Shown here piece by piece: positions 26,416 to 35,256 of a DNA stretch of 64,000 nucleotides. This DNA comes from G965267335 sp965267335 (lineage in GTDB: Bacteria; Bacteroidota; Bacteroidia; Cytophagales; JAAEPT01). The position numbers and the translations under genes were made by a program. Location of the stretch: the NCBI GenBank assembly GCA_965267335.1, contig OZ253953.1:124001-188000 (forward strand). The letters are read 5' to 3'. How positions within the stretch are numbered: the stretch's first letter is position 1; the number at the start of each line of letters is the position of its first letter. The notes beneath the pieces were generated by a model. That model was not told the origin of the DNA, ran no database searches, and worked only from the letters and a program-made list of their open reading frames with translations.

Positions 26416-26434
26416 CACATACTCAGAAATAGCT

Positions 26435-29041
26435 ATGCTAAGATCATTTTTACAACTTTCCATTCTTATTCTATTTTTGTCTTCCTCTTGGGCACAGGCA
26501 CAACCGAGCCCCCATGATGAAATTGATTTCAATAATTTTGACAAACGATATCTTGAGCATTTAACCAAGATCAAAGTGGACAGCGTACGGATTGCCCATG
26601 GACTCAAGCCACTAGTCAACGATTCCTTACTATACGTAGCTGCCTGCGATCATTCCAATTATTTGCTGAAAAATAACAAGACAGGCCACTACCAGGACAA
26701 CGACATTAAACATAGCCCACAGGACAGAGTGGTTTATTACGGTGGTCACGAATATCTTTCCGGTGAAAATGTGATTAGTTCTTTTGTTCATAAACCAGTC
26801 AAACCAAAACAAAAAAGGGATAAAAAAGGAAGAATAATCAAACAAGAACCCAAAACCTACAAGACATATGATCAGCTGGCAACTGCCTTATGTCATGGCT
26901 GGGTCAACTCTCCACCGCACTTTGCCAATATGAGAAGACCACACTGGCAACTAACCGGTCTATGCATCGAACTCGATACTGAATCCAAAGTAGTCAAAGG
27001 GACCCAATTATTTGGCTACATCCCCCTCAAGTACGAATTTGACGAAAACAAGGAAATGTTTCCTTACTCTGACTACGAGCCTGAACCCCCGATTTCCAGT
27101 TTCGATCATCCTGAGGTTCAAAAAATCGACTACCAAAGAAAACTTCCTTTCAAACTCAAAGCTCCGAAAAAGATCAATAAAAAAATGAAGGAATTCATTC
27201 AGGACGTTCAAAGTGGCGAGTTTTACAGAGGCCGACACGGAAATACGTTTACCCTGACCATGTTCAAGCCAAAGGTGATCGAAAAAGTATTTAAAAAGAA
27301 AAAGAACGGAGTCGCCATTGAAATTGTAGAGTATAAGCCTTACCACTGTGGCAACCCGGATTACTATCTGGAGCCTAGTCGTAGAAACAAAAAATCCCCG
27401 CTCAAAGGACAAATCATCGAACCGATTTTCAAAAAAGAACTACTGAAAGGTTTTGATCCGGAACAAGATGAAATGCACATTGCTGACATCGGAGTAGATC
27501 CACAAAACTATACCAGCTACCCCGAATTCAATCTGATCTTCATCTATAAAAAGAAAATTGCCTACGTAATGCACTTCGTAGGAGCTTGTGGCAGTCCATA
27601 CGAGCTTTATAAAAAACAGGAAATGTACCCTGGATTTATTTCAGGCCCGCTGGAATTTGAAACCTTCCTCGACAGCGCGACTATCAAAGTAGATTTTAAA
27701 AGAAATCAAACAACACTGGATAGCGTAGAGTTTCAGGCAATTCGTGACTCAGTACCACGCGAACAAATCAGTATTCATAAAGTCGTAATCAATGCGTTTT
27801 CATCAATCGAGGGCAGCGAAGAGATCAATCTTAGCTTGATGAAACAACGTGCCGACAATATGGAAGAAGCCATGTTGCCTTACCTCAACGACTCAACAAA
27901 AATCGAGAAATACGCCAAAGAAAACTGGGACTTGTTCTACGAACAAACCAAAACCGGCCGATTCAAAAAGCTAGGAACATATGATAAAGCGACTTTAAAA
28001 GAAATGCTCTCCGACACCATAAAGCGAAAAGTGCTCGATGATATGCTTTTCGAACAGCGTGTGGCGGAAATAAAGCTGACTTACACCTCTACAGTCAAGG
28101 ATTCTGCTCAATATATACTGGACTATTATAACTCACTGGTCAATAATATGAGGTACCGCAAGAAAGCCAGTTCCGAAGAGGAAGAAATGTTGAATTGGTG
28201 TCATGCTTTCCTGTATGACCAATTCAAGAAAGGAAATATGGATACGAACACGTTCATCAATATGAACATTCCGGATTATGAAGAATTGTATCGCCTCATG
28301 GGTAACCACGCCTGGGCCGAATATGAAACCTATAAAAACACTCCCGGTTGGGAGCCAAGTTCTTCTTTCCTCAAGAATTTAAAGAGATCAGGTGTTTCAA
28401 GGCATGCAACAGCCCTCTATCAATATAATATGCTTTCATTCTTCATTGACAAATGGACTGAAGACCGAATTGCCAGAGGGTCCTTAAGCCCGGAAGAAAT
28501 GACAGAAGTAATTGACAGCCTGAAAGGAACCACAGATAAGCGCTTTGACCTAACTCAAATGTTACTGAACTTTCACTTCAAGGCAGCCTATTATTATTTT
28601 CAGGAGCTGGATTGGGAAAATCGTGACAAATCAGCAATGTTTTTGTTTCAATATTATAGGCAAAAGCGACTCGATGATGCTACCGCACTTAGTTTAGGTC
28701 GTGCTTTCACGAATCTTAGACGAGGCGATCTGGGGGCGATGCTATTAGCTCCTTATGCATTACGCGAAGACCCAAATCATGATATTCTGGCACTATACCT
28801 GAAACTTACCTATAAGCCAGTTGATACCGGACTGGATGAAGGATACTACAAATATCTGATCAGCACCTATAACACCCTCGGACAAATTGATTGGTGTCAG
28901 CTTTTCTTGTCAGAATGCAGCATCAGTTTTCAGGCCTTTGACTATGAACCATTACGCGATTTCTATTGTGCTAAATGTGGATCAGTAGATAACGAGGCCA
29001 CCAAAAGCATGAAAGAGGCTATGAAAAAGGCGCATAAGTAA
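26435..29041 (+). CDS. secreted CAP-domain/OmpA-like/helical-repeat fusion protein
   Basis: 868 residues from the ATG at 26435, with a signal peptide (LRSFLQLSILILFLSSSWAQA). Residues about 25-205 form a CAP (SCP/PR-1-like) domain: LVNDSLLYVAACDHSNYLL, the GEN motif in YLSGENVISS, and HGWVNSPPHFANM. Residues about 425-495 resemble an OmpA-type domain (IKVDFKRNQTTLDSVEF, INAFSSIEGSEEINLSLMKQRADNM). The last ~370 residues are helical, TPR-like, ending with FYCAKCGS. The likely location is periplasmic or surface, perhaps peptidoglycan-associated. No enzymatic role is proven for bacterial CAP domains. I know no named protein with this order. Confidence 0.7.
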   Translation: MLRSFLQLSILILFLSSSWAQAQPSPHDEIDFNNFDKRYLEHLTKIKVDSVRIAHGLKPLVNDSLLYVAACDHSNYLLKNNKTGHYQDNDIKHSPQDRVVYYGGHEYLSGENVISSFVHKPVKPKQKRDKKGRIIKQEPKTYKTYDQLATALCHGWVNSPPHFANMRRPHWQLTGLCIELDTESKVVKGTQLFGYIPLKYEFDENKEMFPYSDYEPEPPISSFDHPEVQKIDYQRKLPFKLKAPKKINKKMKEFIQDVQSGEFYRGRHGNTFTLTMFKPKVIEKVFKKKKNGVAIEIVEYKPYHCGNPDYYLEPSRRNKKSPLKGQIIEPIFKKELLKGFDPEQDEMHIADIGVDPQNYTSYPEFNLIFIYKKKIAYVMHFVGACGSPYELYKKQEMYPGFISGPLEFETFLDSATIKVDFKRNQTTLDSVEFQAIRDSVPREQISIHKVVINAFSSIEGSEEINLSLMKQRADNMEEAMLPYLNDSTKIEKYAKENWDLFYEQTKTGRFKKLGTYDKATLKEMLSDTIKRKVLDDMLFEQRVAEIKLTYTSTVKDSAQYILDYYNSLVNNMRYRKKASSEEEEMLNWCHAFLYDQFKKGNMDTNTFINMNIPDYEELYRLMGNHAWAEYETYKNTPGWEPSSSFLKNLKRSGVSRHATALYQYNMLSFFIDKWTEDRIARGSLSPEEMTEVIDSLKGTTDKRFDLTQMLLNFHFKAAYYYFQELDWENRDKSAMFLFQYYRQKRLDDATALSLGRAFTNLRRGDLGAMLLAPYALREDPNHDILALYLKLTYKPVDTGLDEGYYKYLISTYNTLGQIDWCQLFLSECSISFQAFDYEPLRDFYCAKCGSVDNEATKSMKEAMKKAHK

Positions 29042-29042
29042 C

Positions 29043-29480
29043 TTACTCTCTTATTATTGCAACTGGCAATAACTGAGAGAATCGAATCGGATTACCATTG
29101 GAAGTTGCTGGTTTCCATGTCGGCATATTTTCAACACAATATTTTGCTGTATCATCAAAGCAACTAGAATCAGATGGCCTTTCAATAGTAACGTTGGTAA
29201 CCGTTCCATCTTCCTCAACGACAAACTTCAAAATAACCCTTTCACGGCCATCAATAGTACTCAAACAACTGTTCGGGGCATTAGACATTACACACCCCTC
29301 TAAATATCTCCGCATTCCAACATCCCCACCCGGAAACTCCGGCTGCTCATCAGAAAAATTGTAAATGGCACTGTCCACAGGTATTTCCTTCTCAATAGAT
29401 ACTTTACTCCGCTGTCCTGAAACACCATGGTTGAAAAGACAAACAAGCAACAACAGAAACTTGAATTTAAAAAATGCCAT
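29043..29480 (-). CDS. small secreted TonB C-terminal-domain protein
   Basis: 145 residues with a signal peptide (about 1-22, …FNHGVSGQ) and no N-terminal transmembrane anchor or Pro-rich spacer, unlike true TonB. Residues 45-145 match the TonB C-terminal fold: QPEFPGGDVGMRRYLEG, VILKFVVEEDGTVTNVTIERPSD, MPTWKPATSNGNPIRFSQLLPV. The pattern FPGG…L…Y is typical for Bacteroidota TonB-box-like proteins. It has five cysteines in the domain, possibly disulphide-bonded. It converges on the CAP-protein gene with one base between the two stops. A direct role in energising transport is unlikely without the anchor. Confidence 0.8.
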   Translation of the reverse strand: MAFFKFKFLLLLVCLFNHGVSGQRSKVSIEKEIPVDSAIYNFSDEQPEFPGGDVGMRRYLEGCVMSNAPNSCLSTIDGRERVILKFVVEEDGTVTNVTIERPSDSSCFDDTAKYCVENMPTWKPATSNGNPIRFSQLLPVAIIRE

Positions 29481-29533
29481 TATATTCTTATTTTTAATCT
29501 GGCCAACACAAAAATTTATTCAAGTTAAACTAT

Positions 29534-30127
29534 ATGCCCGGCAAGCGCAAACAGGAATTGAAGGAGCTCTCTGACGCTGATTTATTGGCCGAGTATAAAA
29601 AAAGCGAAGATGGCGTCTATGTAGGAGAACTATTTGAAAGGTACACTCACCTGGTTTATGCCGTAAGTATGAAATACCTCAAAAACGATGAAGATAGTCG
29701 GGATGCTTCCATGCAGGTATTTGAAAAGCTATTTGAAGACATAAAAAAACACGAAATTGCTAACTTCAAAGGTTGGCTCGGAATGGTTACCCGCAATCAT
29801 TGTCTGATGCAATTACGTAGCGCAAAAGGTCGTGTACACCGGGATTCAAAAGAATTTGAAGAAAAAGACGGAGACGTTGTGCAAATGGACACATCCCTGC
29901 ATCTTAATGATACCAACTCCAGAGAGCAGCAGCTAAACCGGCTTGAATATTGTATTACACAACTCAAGGACGAACAAAAATTATGTATTGAGTTGTTCTA
30001 TTTAAAACAGCAGTGTTATCAGGAAATAGCCGATAGCACCAAGTTTGATTTAAAAAAGGTAAAGAGTTACATACAGAACGGAAAAAGAAATTTAAAAATC
30101 TGCATGTCAGATAATGAAGTCGAGTAA
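29534..30127 (+). CDS. ECF-type RNA polymerase sigma-70 factor
   Basis: 197 residues. Region 2 is at about 30-100 (LFERYTHLVYAVSMKYLKND, DSRDASMQVFEKLFE, NFKGWLGMVTRNHCLMQLR); region 4 at about 135-190 (LKDEQKLCIELFYLKQQCYQEIAD…KKVKSYIQNGKRNLKI). The layout fits the ECF sigma family, which directs RNA polymerase to stress or envelope promoters. It overlaps the following gene by 14 bases; that gene looks like its membrane-bound regulator. Confidence 0.9.
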   Translation: MPGKRKQELKELSDADLLAEYKKSEDGVYVGELFERYTHLVYAVSMKYLKNDEDSRDASMQVFEKLFEDIKKHEIANFKGWLGMVTRNHCLMQLRSAKGRVHRDSKEFEEKDGDVVQMDTSLHLNDTNSREQQLNRLEYCITQLKDEQKLCIELFYLKQQCYQEIADSTKFDLKKVKSYIQNGKRNLKICMSDNEVE

Positions 30128-31520
30128 CGACCATATTGATAAAATATTCGGGCAAGAAAACGTGCTCTCTCAGGATATGCTTGAAAAGTACCTTAATGGG
30201 GAGCTTTCTCCTCAAGAGATGCATGAGGTAGAACGCATCATGATCGAGAATGATATCTATGATGATGCACTTGAAGGCCTGGAACTAATGCGGAATAATC
30301 CCGCTCAACACAGTAAAAATCTACTCGACATAAAAGCTGCTGTGCCAGGTATAGTAGGTGTACAAGAAACAAAGCATCGTAAATTGTGGCCAATCGCAGG
30401 TGGTATTGCCGCTAGTATCGCCCTTATTATTGGTCTTGTCTTCATTTTCAGCAAGGAAGAGCAAACCAATGCTACAGCTCACTACTCTTCAGAAGATGTA
30501 GGTTCAACCTCAAAAAAACAGACAGAAGCCGAAGAAGAAATTGCCATTAAGAATACTGACAAGTCACTCAAACAGAAGGAGGAAAAAGAAACGGTTCCGG
30601 AAGCAAATGACGCGGCCATGTCATATGAACAATCAAAACCGATAGTGCGGGAATCAGGAAATGAAAAAGATGAGGTCGTCCCTCTTGCCGAAGGAATTGC
30701 TGATGTACAGGTCATGGAAGCTGAAGAAGAAACAGAACCCGGTGAATCAACCGAGGAGTTGGAAGTAGCTGAAAAATCAGCCATTGAAAAAGAATCCCTC
30801 AATGACAATTTTAGGCTTGAAGAAGAAAAGACCTCTTATTTCGATGCACAAACGGAATCAAGTAAGGGCTTCCTTAACAACAAGAACACAGAATACAAAT
30901 CAGTAATTGATTATGAAGCACTGAGTCAAGAAATGCTTTCATTGTCTGACCCTGCTGTCGTTGCAATGGTTGAGTCCAATGAAGATTCAAAAAACGTTAT
31001 TCCTATTGATAAGTCTGAACTCAGGAAAGGAGGAAACAATGGGGGTAGAAAAAGAAGAAAAACAAGTGTTAGCCAACCCAATTACCGCAATGATTCGTAT
31101 CAGGCCCGGTCGCAAAACAAAAAGGACCATTCTGGCAAAAAGAAAACAGCTGATGATATTGCCGGAAGGCAGGGGCCCAACCTGCTCGAAGATGCTGACC
31201 ATAAATTTGCCATAGGTAATTACTCTCAGGCGGCCAGCCTCTATGAGTTGGTTCTACAGCAACAACCTTCTAATGCGGGTGTATTGTACAATACGGGAGT
31301 ATCCTACATCAAAACCAATCAACCGAAATTAGCTATCAAAAAACTATCTAAAATTAAGAATGACAAAAAGCTGGGCAGTGAAGCTACCTGGTATCTGGTG
31401 ATTGCCTATCTCAAAAATCAAAATGAAGAAAAGGCAAAGTCTCTGCTGAAAGAGCTCTCTACGGATAAAACATTTGGGGAAGACGCCAAAACCATGCTGG
31501 CAAAGCTTCAGCAAAACTAA
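30114..31520 (+). CDS. membrane-anchored anti-sigma-like protein with C-terminal TPRs
   Basis: 468 residues. Residues 1-80 contain helices of the zinc-finger-less anti-sigma/zf-HC2-like type (LSQDMLEKYLNGELSPQEMH); one transmembrane helix lies at about 88-108 (WPIAGGIAASIALIIGLVFIF). A long Glu/Lys/Ser-rich disordered region (about 110-340) and TPR repeats (about 350-468; HKFAIGNYSQAASLYELVLQ, GVLYNTGVSYIKTNQPKLAI) follow in the periplasm. The overlap with the sigma gene (14 bases) and the single membrane span argue that it holds the sigma factor at the membrane and senses an envelope signal; this is inference. Converges on DUF1802, with overlapping stops. Confidence 0.75.
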   Translation: MKSSNDHIDKIFGQENVLSQDMLEKYLNGELSPQEMHEVERIMIENDIYDDALEGLELMRNNPAQHSKNLLDIKAAVPGIVGVQETKHRKLWPIAGGIAASIALIIGLVFIFSKEEQTNATAHYSSEDVGSTSKKQTEAEEEIAIKNTDKSLKQKEEKETVPEANDAAMSYEQSKPIVRESGNEKDEVVPLAEGIADVQVMEAEEETEPGESTEELEVAEKSAIEKESLNDNFRLEEEKTSYFDAQTESSKGFLNNKNTEYKSVIDYEALSQEMLSLSDPAVVAMVESNEDSKNVIPIDKSELRKGGNNGGRKRRKTSVSQPNYRNDSYQARSQNKKDHSGKKKTADDIAGRQGPNLLEDADHKFAIGNYSQAASLYELVLQQQPSNAGVLYNTGVSYIKTNQPKLAIKKLSKIKNDKKLGSEATWYLVIAYLKNQNEEKAKSLLKELSTDKTFGEDAKTMLAKLQQN

Positions 31521-32065
31521 GCCAAGGCAACTTCTATTTTCTCCTTTACAGCTTGAAATTCTGAATCATTCAGGACAGGCTTATAAACCAAATTGTTTGT
31601 TCCATCAACATCTACCCATGACTTGCAACCGGCCATCTCCGGGGTCATTTCAACAATCAATGGCTGACTGAGCTGATAGACCCTAAGAATCATACAATAA
31701 ACCTTGTTGGGGTTCCATCTATTGAACCGCTCCATCACGACTTCTTCTGTCCATATATGAAGTTCCTCCAGCTTACGCAATGCTTTGATATCAGTCACCT
31801 CAACAAAGCCTTCTACCTTGGCCATGTACCGAACCTCTACATTTAACTGATCCTGCTGATAGACATCCTCATCAATCGTTATAGACCCCTTTTTTATTTT
31901 TTCTTCCGCCTGATGAAACAAGGTCGGCAACAGCAAAAATTCTTGGGCCTCCAACTCAAAGCTGCCACCATCTTCATGTATTCCTCCCTTTCGCAAAATC
32001 AACGCTTGCGTTCCTGTACCTAAGGCATGAACGATATGCGACCAGTCCTTAAACGCTTTCATCAC
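31517..32065 (-). CDS. DUF1802 family protein
   Basis: 182 residues, DUF1802-like throughout: FKDWSHIVHALGTGTQALILRKGGI, FELEAQEFLLLPTLFHQ, VEVTDIKALRKLEELHIWTEE, MERFNRWNPNKVYCMILRVYQL. Function unknown; cytoplasmic. It overlaps the end of the antiporter gene by 17 bases, so the two are coupled. Its stop overlaps the stop of the converging sigma-operon gene by two bases. Confidence 0.85.
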   Translation of the reverse strand: MMKAFKDWSHIVHALGTGTQALILRKGGIHEDGGSFELEAQEFLLLPTLFHQAEEKIKKGSITIDEDVYQQDQLNVEVRYMAKVEGFVEVTDIKALRKLEELHIWTEEVVMERFNRWNPNKVYCMILRVYQLSQPLIVEMTPEMAGCKSWVDVDGTNNLVYKPVLNDSEFQAVKEKIEVALA

Positions 32066-33329
32066 CCTTATCCGTACTTTTCATAGGTGGGTCAGGCAGT
32101 GGCTCACCATCCATCACATTCACAATCTTTATGTTTTTACGCATTAGGTCTTCTTCCTTATTGCCACTTATCATCAAGCCTATCATCATCATTAAATTCG
32201 TCCCAATAATAACCAGGGCCAGCACACTCTCACTGAACGGCACAATATTATGGTGCTCCTTTAATTGTTGAAAAAGGAGTATGGTCACCAAACCACGTGG
32301 TGCAATAAGCATTTGTGGGAAAATACTTCCACTTCTTACAAAAACGAGCAAATTAAGTCCACGAGTAATAAAAATAATCAGCAACACCACCCCACTTATA
32401 GCCAGGGCCGTGGGGTCAAATAGTCCATCAAGACTAAGCGTCATACCAAAGGCAACGAAGAAAAAGGTCCTTATCAAAAAGGATGTTTCAAGTGTAATTA
32501 ATGTAAACTCTGATTTTATAGCACCGATCTTAATTGGGTCGATAAGCCTGCGGAGAAATCCCCTGAAAAAGATGTGCGTATTATTCAATACCATTCCAAA
32601 AATCAGAATGATCAGTAATGCAGAGTAATGCAGGTATTCCCCCACTGCAAAAAGCAAGGCTAAAATTGACAGAAAAAGGAAGAATTTAATCTCTGTTTTA
32701 ATTTTGTGAAAAACATAGACCAGCAGGTAGCTCAGTAAAATTGAAAACACTACAGAAATTAAGAGATCAGCAGCAGCCGGAGCGGCATATGACTTACCAG
32801 TTGTTGGGTCATACACCCAAAATTCAAAAAGCATAATCCCAAAGATGTCTGAAAGTGTAGATTCCAACACCATAAATTCCTTTTTTGCTGGAATGAGACT
32901 ATGCACACTAGGAATCACAATGGCGCTACTGACTACTGACAATGGTATAGAGCTTAAAAACGCTCTTCCAAACTCAATGTCATCGTACGCGACAAAGACC
33001 AAGGCGATCAATGAATTTGTAATACCGAGTATGATTAATGAGGAACCGCAGGCAGCCGCTATTAATTTTATCTTCTTTCTATGAACTTCAAGGTCTAGTG
33101 CCCCTTCAAGTACAATCATCATCAGTCCCACAATGCCTAATAGCCGCAATGGTCCAGCTAGGCTTGGAATAGGAAATTCCAGATACCTTGCCATATACTG
33201 AATTGCAACACCGGTGCCCAACAAAAAAATTACAGCAGGTATCTTGGTGTACTTGGAAAGCTGGGTAAACAGATAGGAAAATATCACCAACCCACTGAAA
33301 ACTATAATTATGACGTACGGATTCTCCAT
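32049..33329 (-). CDS. CPA-type cation:proton antiporter
   Basis: 426 residues, about twelve hydrophobic helices from residue 5 to 395, then a short cytoplasmic tail with acidic and Pro-rich residues. Family text: KIPAVIFLLGTGVAIQYM, GLMMIVLEGALDLEV, AIVIPSVHSLIPAKKEFMVLESTLSDIFG, with the buried aspartate expected of ion transport in STLSDIFG. Most likely exchanges Na+ or K+ for H+ in the inner membrane for pH and salt balance. Lacks the C-terminal TrkA domains of some relatives. Co-transcribed with DUF1802. Confidence 0.85.
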   Translation of the reverse strand: MENPYVIIIVFSGLVIFSYLFTQLSKYTKIPAVIFLLGTGVAIQYMARYLEFPIPSLAGPLRLLGIVGLMMIVLEGALDLEVHRKKIKLIAAACGSSLIILGITNSLIALVFVAYDDIEFGRAFLSSIPLSVVSSAIVIPSVHSLIPAKKEFMVLESTLSDIFGIMLFEFWVYDPTTGKSYAAPAAADLLISVVFSILLSYLLVYVFHKIKTEIKFFLFLSILALLFAVGEYLHYSALLIILIFGMVLNNTHIFFRGFLRRLIDPIKIGAIKSEFTLITLETSFLIRTFFFVAFGMTLSLDGLFDPTALAISGVVLLIIFITRGLNLLVFVRSGSIFPQMLIAPRGLVTILLFQQLKEHHNIVPFSESVLALVIIGTNLMMMIGLMISGNKEEDLMRKNIKIVNVMDGEPLPDPPMKSTDKGDESV

Positions 33330-33404
33330 TGTAAAGGAATTACAAAATCAAATAACCCCTATTGAGGGATATTTGTTTGGATAAAGGTATAAAAAGGAAG
33401 AGGA

Positions 33405-34049
33405 CTATTTGTCCTTTTTTGGCATCGTACCAAAAATATAGTCCCAAATCTGTGATGACACACCGAAAACCACTTCATCATCTTTGTAGTGGTGAATAGC
33501 GTGATTTAACCACAACCCTTTGAGAAAGTTATTTGGAGGAGGAAGTGCATGTACTAACCAATGAACACCCAGATAAAGTGCATAGCCTACATAAATCCCT
33601 GGCACAAAAGCAAAAGCTCTGTAGCCCATTATTAAATAGAATAATCCTATGAAGGCTGCACCCAAGCATATACTCAACACTAACGGCATTGCAAGCGTAT
33701 CTTTGTCTTTAGGATATTCATGATGGATGCCATGAGCATTGTATTGGACAGTCTTTCTTAATTTAGTTCCGATGTGCATATGAAAAACCCATCGGTGCAT
33801 CATATACTCTACCAAGGTAAAAAAGAACCATCCACCAAAAAATAATCCGATTGTTTCAAGAGGAGCATACCCCCACTCAAAGAAACAAAAGTACAGAAGC
33901 ACCGCAGCAGCTGCATTATAAAATACTACAGGTTGCCACACGGGAGTTCGCGAGAAAAATTCAACCAATCTGTTTTTGAACTTTTTCTCCCTAAGCGTAC
34001 TCTTCGCTCTGTAATGCGGTCTTGGTTTAGCTTTAAGTGTTTCTGCCAT
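33405..34049 (-). CDS. fatty acid 2-hydroxylase/sterol desaturase superfamily protein
   Basis: 214 residues with four hydrophobic helices and the histidine clusters of the di-iron hydroxylase family: HRWVFHMH, HGIHHEYP, HWLVHA and NHAIHHYKDD. The DTLAMPLVL and KGLWLNHAIHHYKDDEVVFGVS phrases match the fatty-acid 2-hydroxylase (FA2H/Scs7) branch. In Bacteroidota, this branch fits hydroxylation of sphingolipid or iso-fatty acyl chains in the inner membrane; the exact substrate is an inference. A -7 box lies 22 bases upstream. Confidence 0.85.
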   Translation of the reverse strand: MAETLKAKPRPHYRAKSTLREKKFKNRLVEFFSRTPVWQPVVFYNAAAAVLLYFCFFEWGYAPLETIGLFFGGWFFFTLVEYMMHRWVFHMHIGTKLRKTVQYNAHGIHHEYPKDKDTLAMPLVLSICLGAAFIGLFYLIMGYRAFAFVPGIYVGYALYLGVHWLVHALPPPNNFLKGLWLNHAIHHYKDDEVVFGVSSQIWDYIFGTMPKKDK

Positions 34050-34070
34050 TCGGATTAGACTTTAACGGGT

Positions 34071-34078
34071 CAAATTTA
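34071..34078 (-). promoter_or_regulatory. -7 promoter element (TAAATTTG) for the hydroxylase gene
   Basis: A perfect TAnnTTTG on the minus strand 22 bases before the start at 34049. The -33 region is weak. It suggests the hydroxylase is separately transcribed from bshA, which ends 76 bases further upstream. Confidence 0.45.
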
Positions 34079-34125
34079 CTGGAATTTGAGGTAAAAATGA
34101 ATTTCAACTTCAAAAAATCCTGTTT

Positions 34126-35256
34126 TTATACAGGCTGCGCCTGAGCTACCCGTTCGTATATCGCCTCATACATGGGTAGGATTTTATGAATATCATACTC
34201 TTGTGCTCTCTTGGATGCATTAGCCTTGAATGTTTCCAGGTTCTCTTCACTCAACACCGTAAGTGCATTCTTCACCATGTCATCCACATCTCCAATATCA
34301 CTACAGAATCCGGTAACACCATCAAGGTTGAGCTCAGGAATACCACCGGCATTTGAAGAAATTACGGGTACCTGACAAGCCATGGCTTCTAATGCCGCCA
34401 ACCCAAAGCTTTCCTGCTCTGAAGGCATCAGAAACAAATCTGCAACAGAGAGTACTTCATCTACCGCATTTATTTTACCCAGGAACCTAAGGTCATCACA
34501 GATACCCAGATCACGGCACATATTCTCAATATTCTTACGCTCAGGACCATCACCTATCATCAACAGCTTGCATGGTATCACATCCCTTAGCCGTTGAAAA
34601 ACCAATGCAACTTCCTCCACTCTTTTTACCTTACGGAAATTGGAGGTATGTACGAGCAGCTTTTCTCCATTGGGACATATCGCTGTTTTGAAATGTTCCT
34701 TTTTCTGTTTTTTAAAGCGATCCAGATCAATGAAGTTAGGAACAACTTCAATTTCTCTTTTGACCTCAAAGAGTCTTTCTGTATCGGCTTTTAGGAATTT
34801 TGATACTGCTGTGACGGCATCCGAGCCATTGATACTGTAGGTGACTACTGGTGCATACGAAGCATCTTTACCTACGAGTGTTATGTCTGTACCATGCAGT
34901 GTGGTCACCACCGGAATGTTTTTCCCTTCTGATTTTAGAATTTCTTTGGCCATCAGTGCAGCAGCCGCGTGTGGTATAGCGTAGTGAACATGCAATACAT
35001 CAAGTTTTTCATACTTTGCTATACTGACCATATTACTGGCCAGTGCTAACACATACGGAGGATGCTGAAAAAGTGGATATGTTGAAATATCCACCTCATG
35101 ATAAAACATATTTGCGCTAAACTCTTCAATTCTGGCCGGTTGAGCATAAGTAATAAAGTGCACCTTATGACCTTTTTCAGCCAGTCCTTTGCCTAGTTCC
35201 GTTGCTATTACCCCACTACCACCGTAGGTGGGATACCCTACCATTCCAATATTCAT
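34126..35256 (-). CDS. bshA: N-acetyl-alpha-D-glucosaminyl L-malate synthase
   Basis: 376 residues, a GT4 glycosyltransferase. The N-terminus MNIGMVGYPTYGGSGVIATE and the later FITYAQPARIEEFSANMFYH, HVHYAIPHAAAALMAKEI, VTTLHGTDITLVG and LMPSEQESFGLAALEAMAC are diagnostic of BshA. It makes GlcNAc-malate, the first step of bacillithiol, the low-molecular-weight thiol of Bacteroidota. bshB and bshC are not in the window. The first base overlaps the stop of the upstream GH3 fusion gene, so they share a transcript. Confidence 0.94.
   Translation of the reverse strand: MNIGMVGYPTYGGSGVIATELGKGLAEKGHKVHFITYAQPARIEEFSANMFYHEVDISTYPLFQHPPYVLALASNMVSIAKYEKLDVLHVHYAIPHAAAALMAKEILKSEGKNIPVVTTLHGTDITLVGKDASYAPVVTYSINGSDAVTAVSKFLKADTERLFEVKREIEVVPNFIDLDRFKKQKKEHFKTAICPNGEKLLVHTSNFRKVKRVEEVALVFQRLRDVIPCKLLMIGDGPERKNIENMCRDLGICDDLRFLGKINAVDEVLSVADLFLMPSEQESFGLAALEAMACQVPVISSNAGGIPELNLDGVTGFCSDIGDVDDMVKNALTVLSEENLETFKANASKRAQEYDIHKILPMYEAIYERVAQAQPV

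Noticed and set aside
26309..26434. Longer N-terminus for the CAP-domain protein from 26309
   Set aside because: It would start inside the terminator of the previous gene and before a perfect -7 box, and has no signal peptide at its N-terminus.
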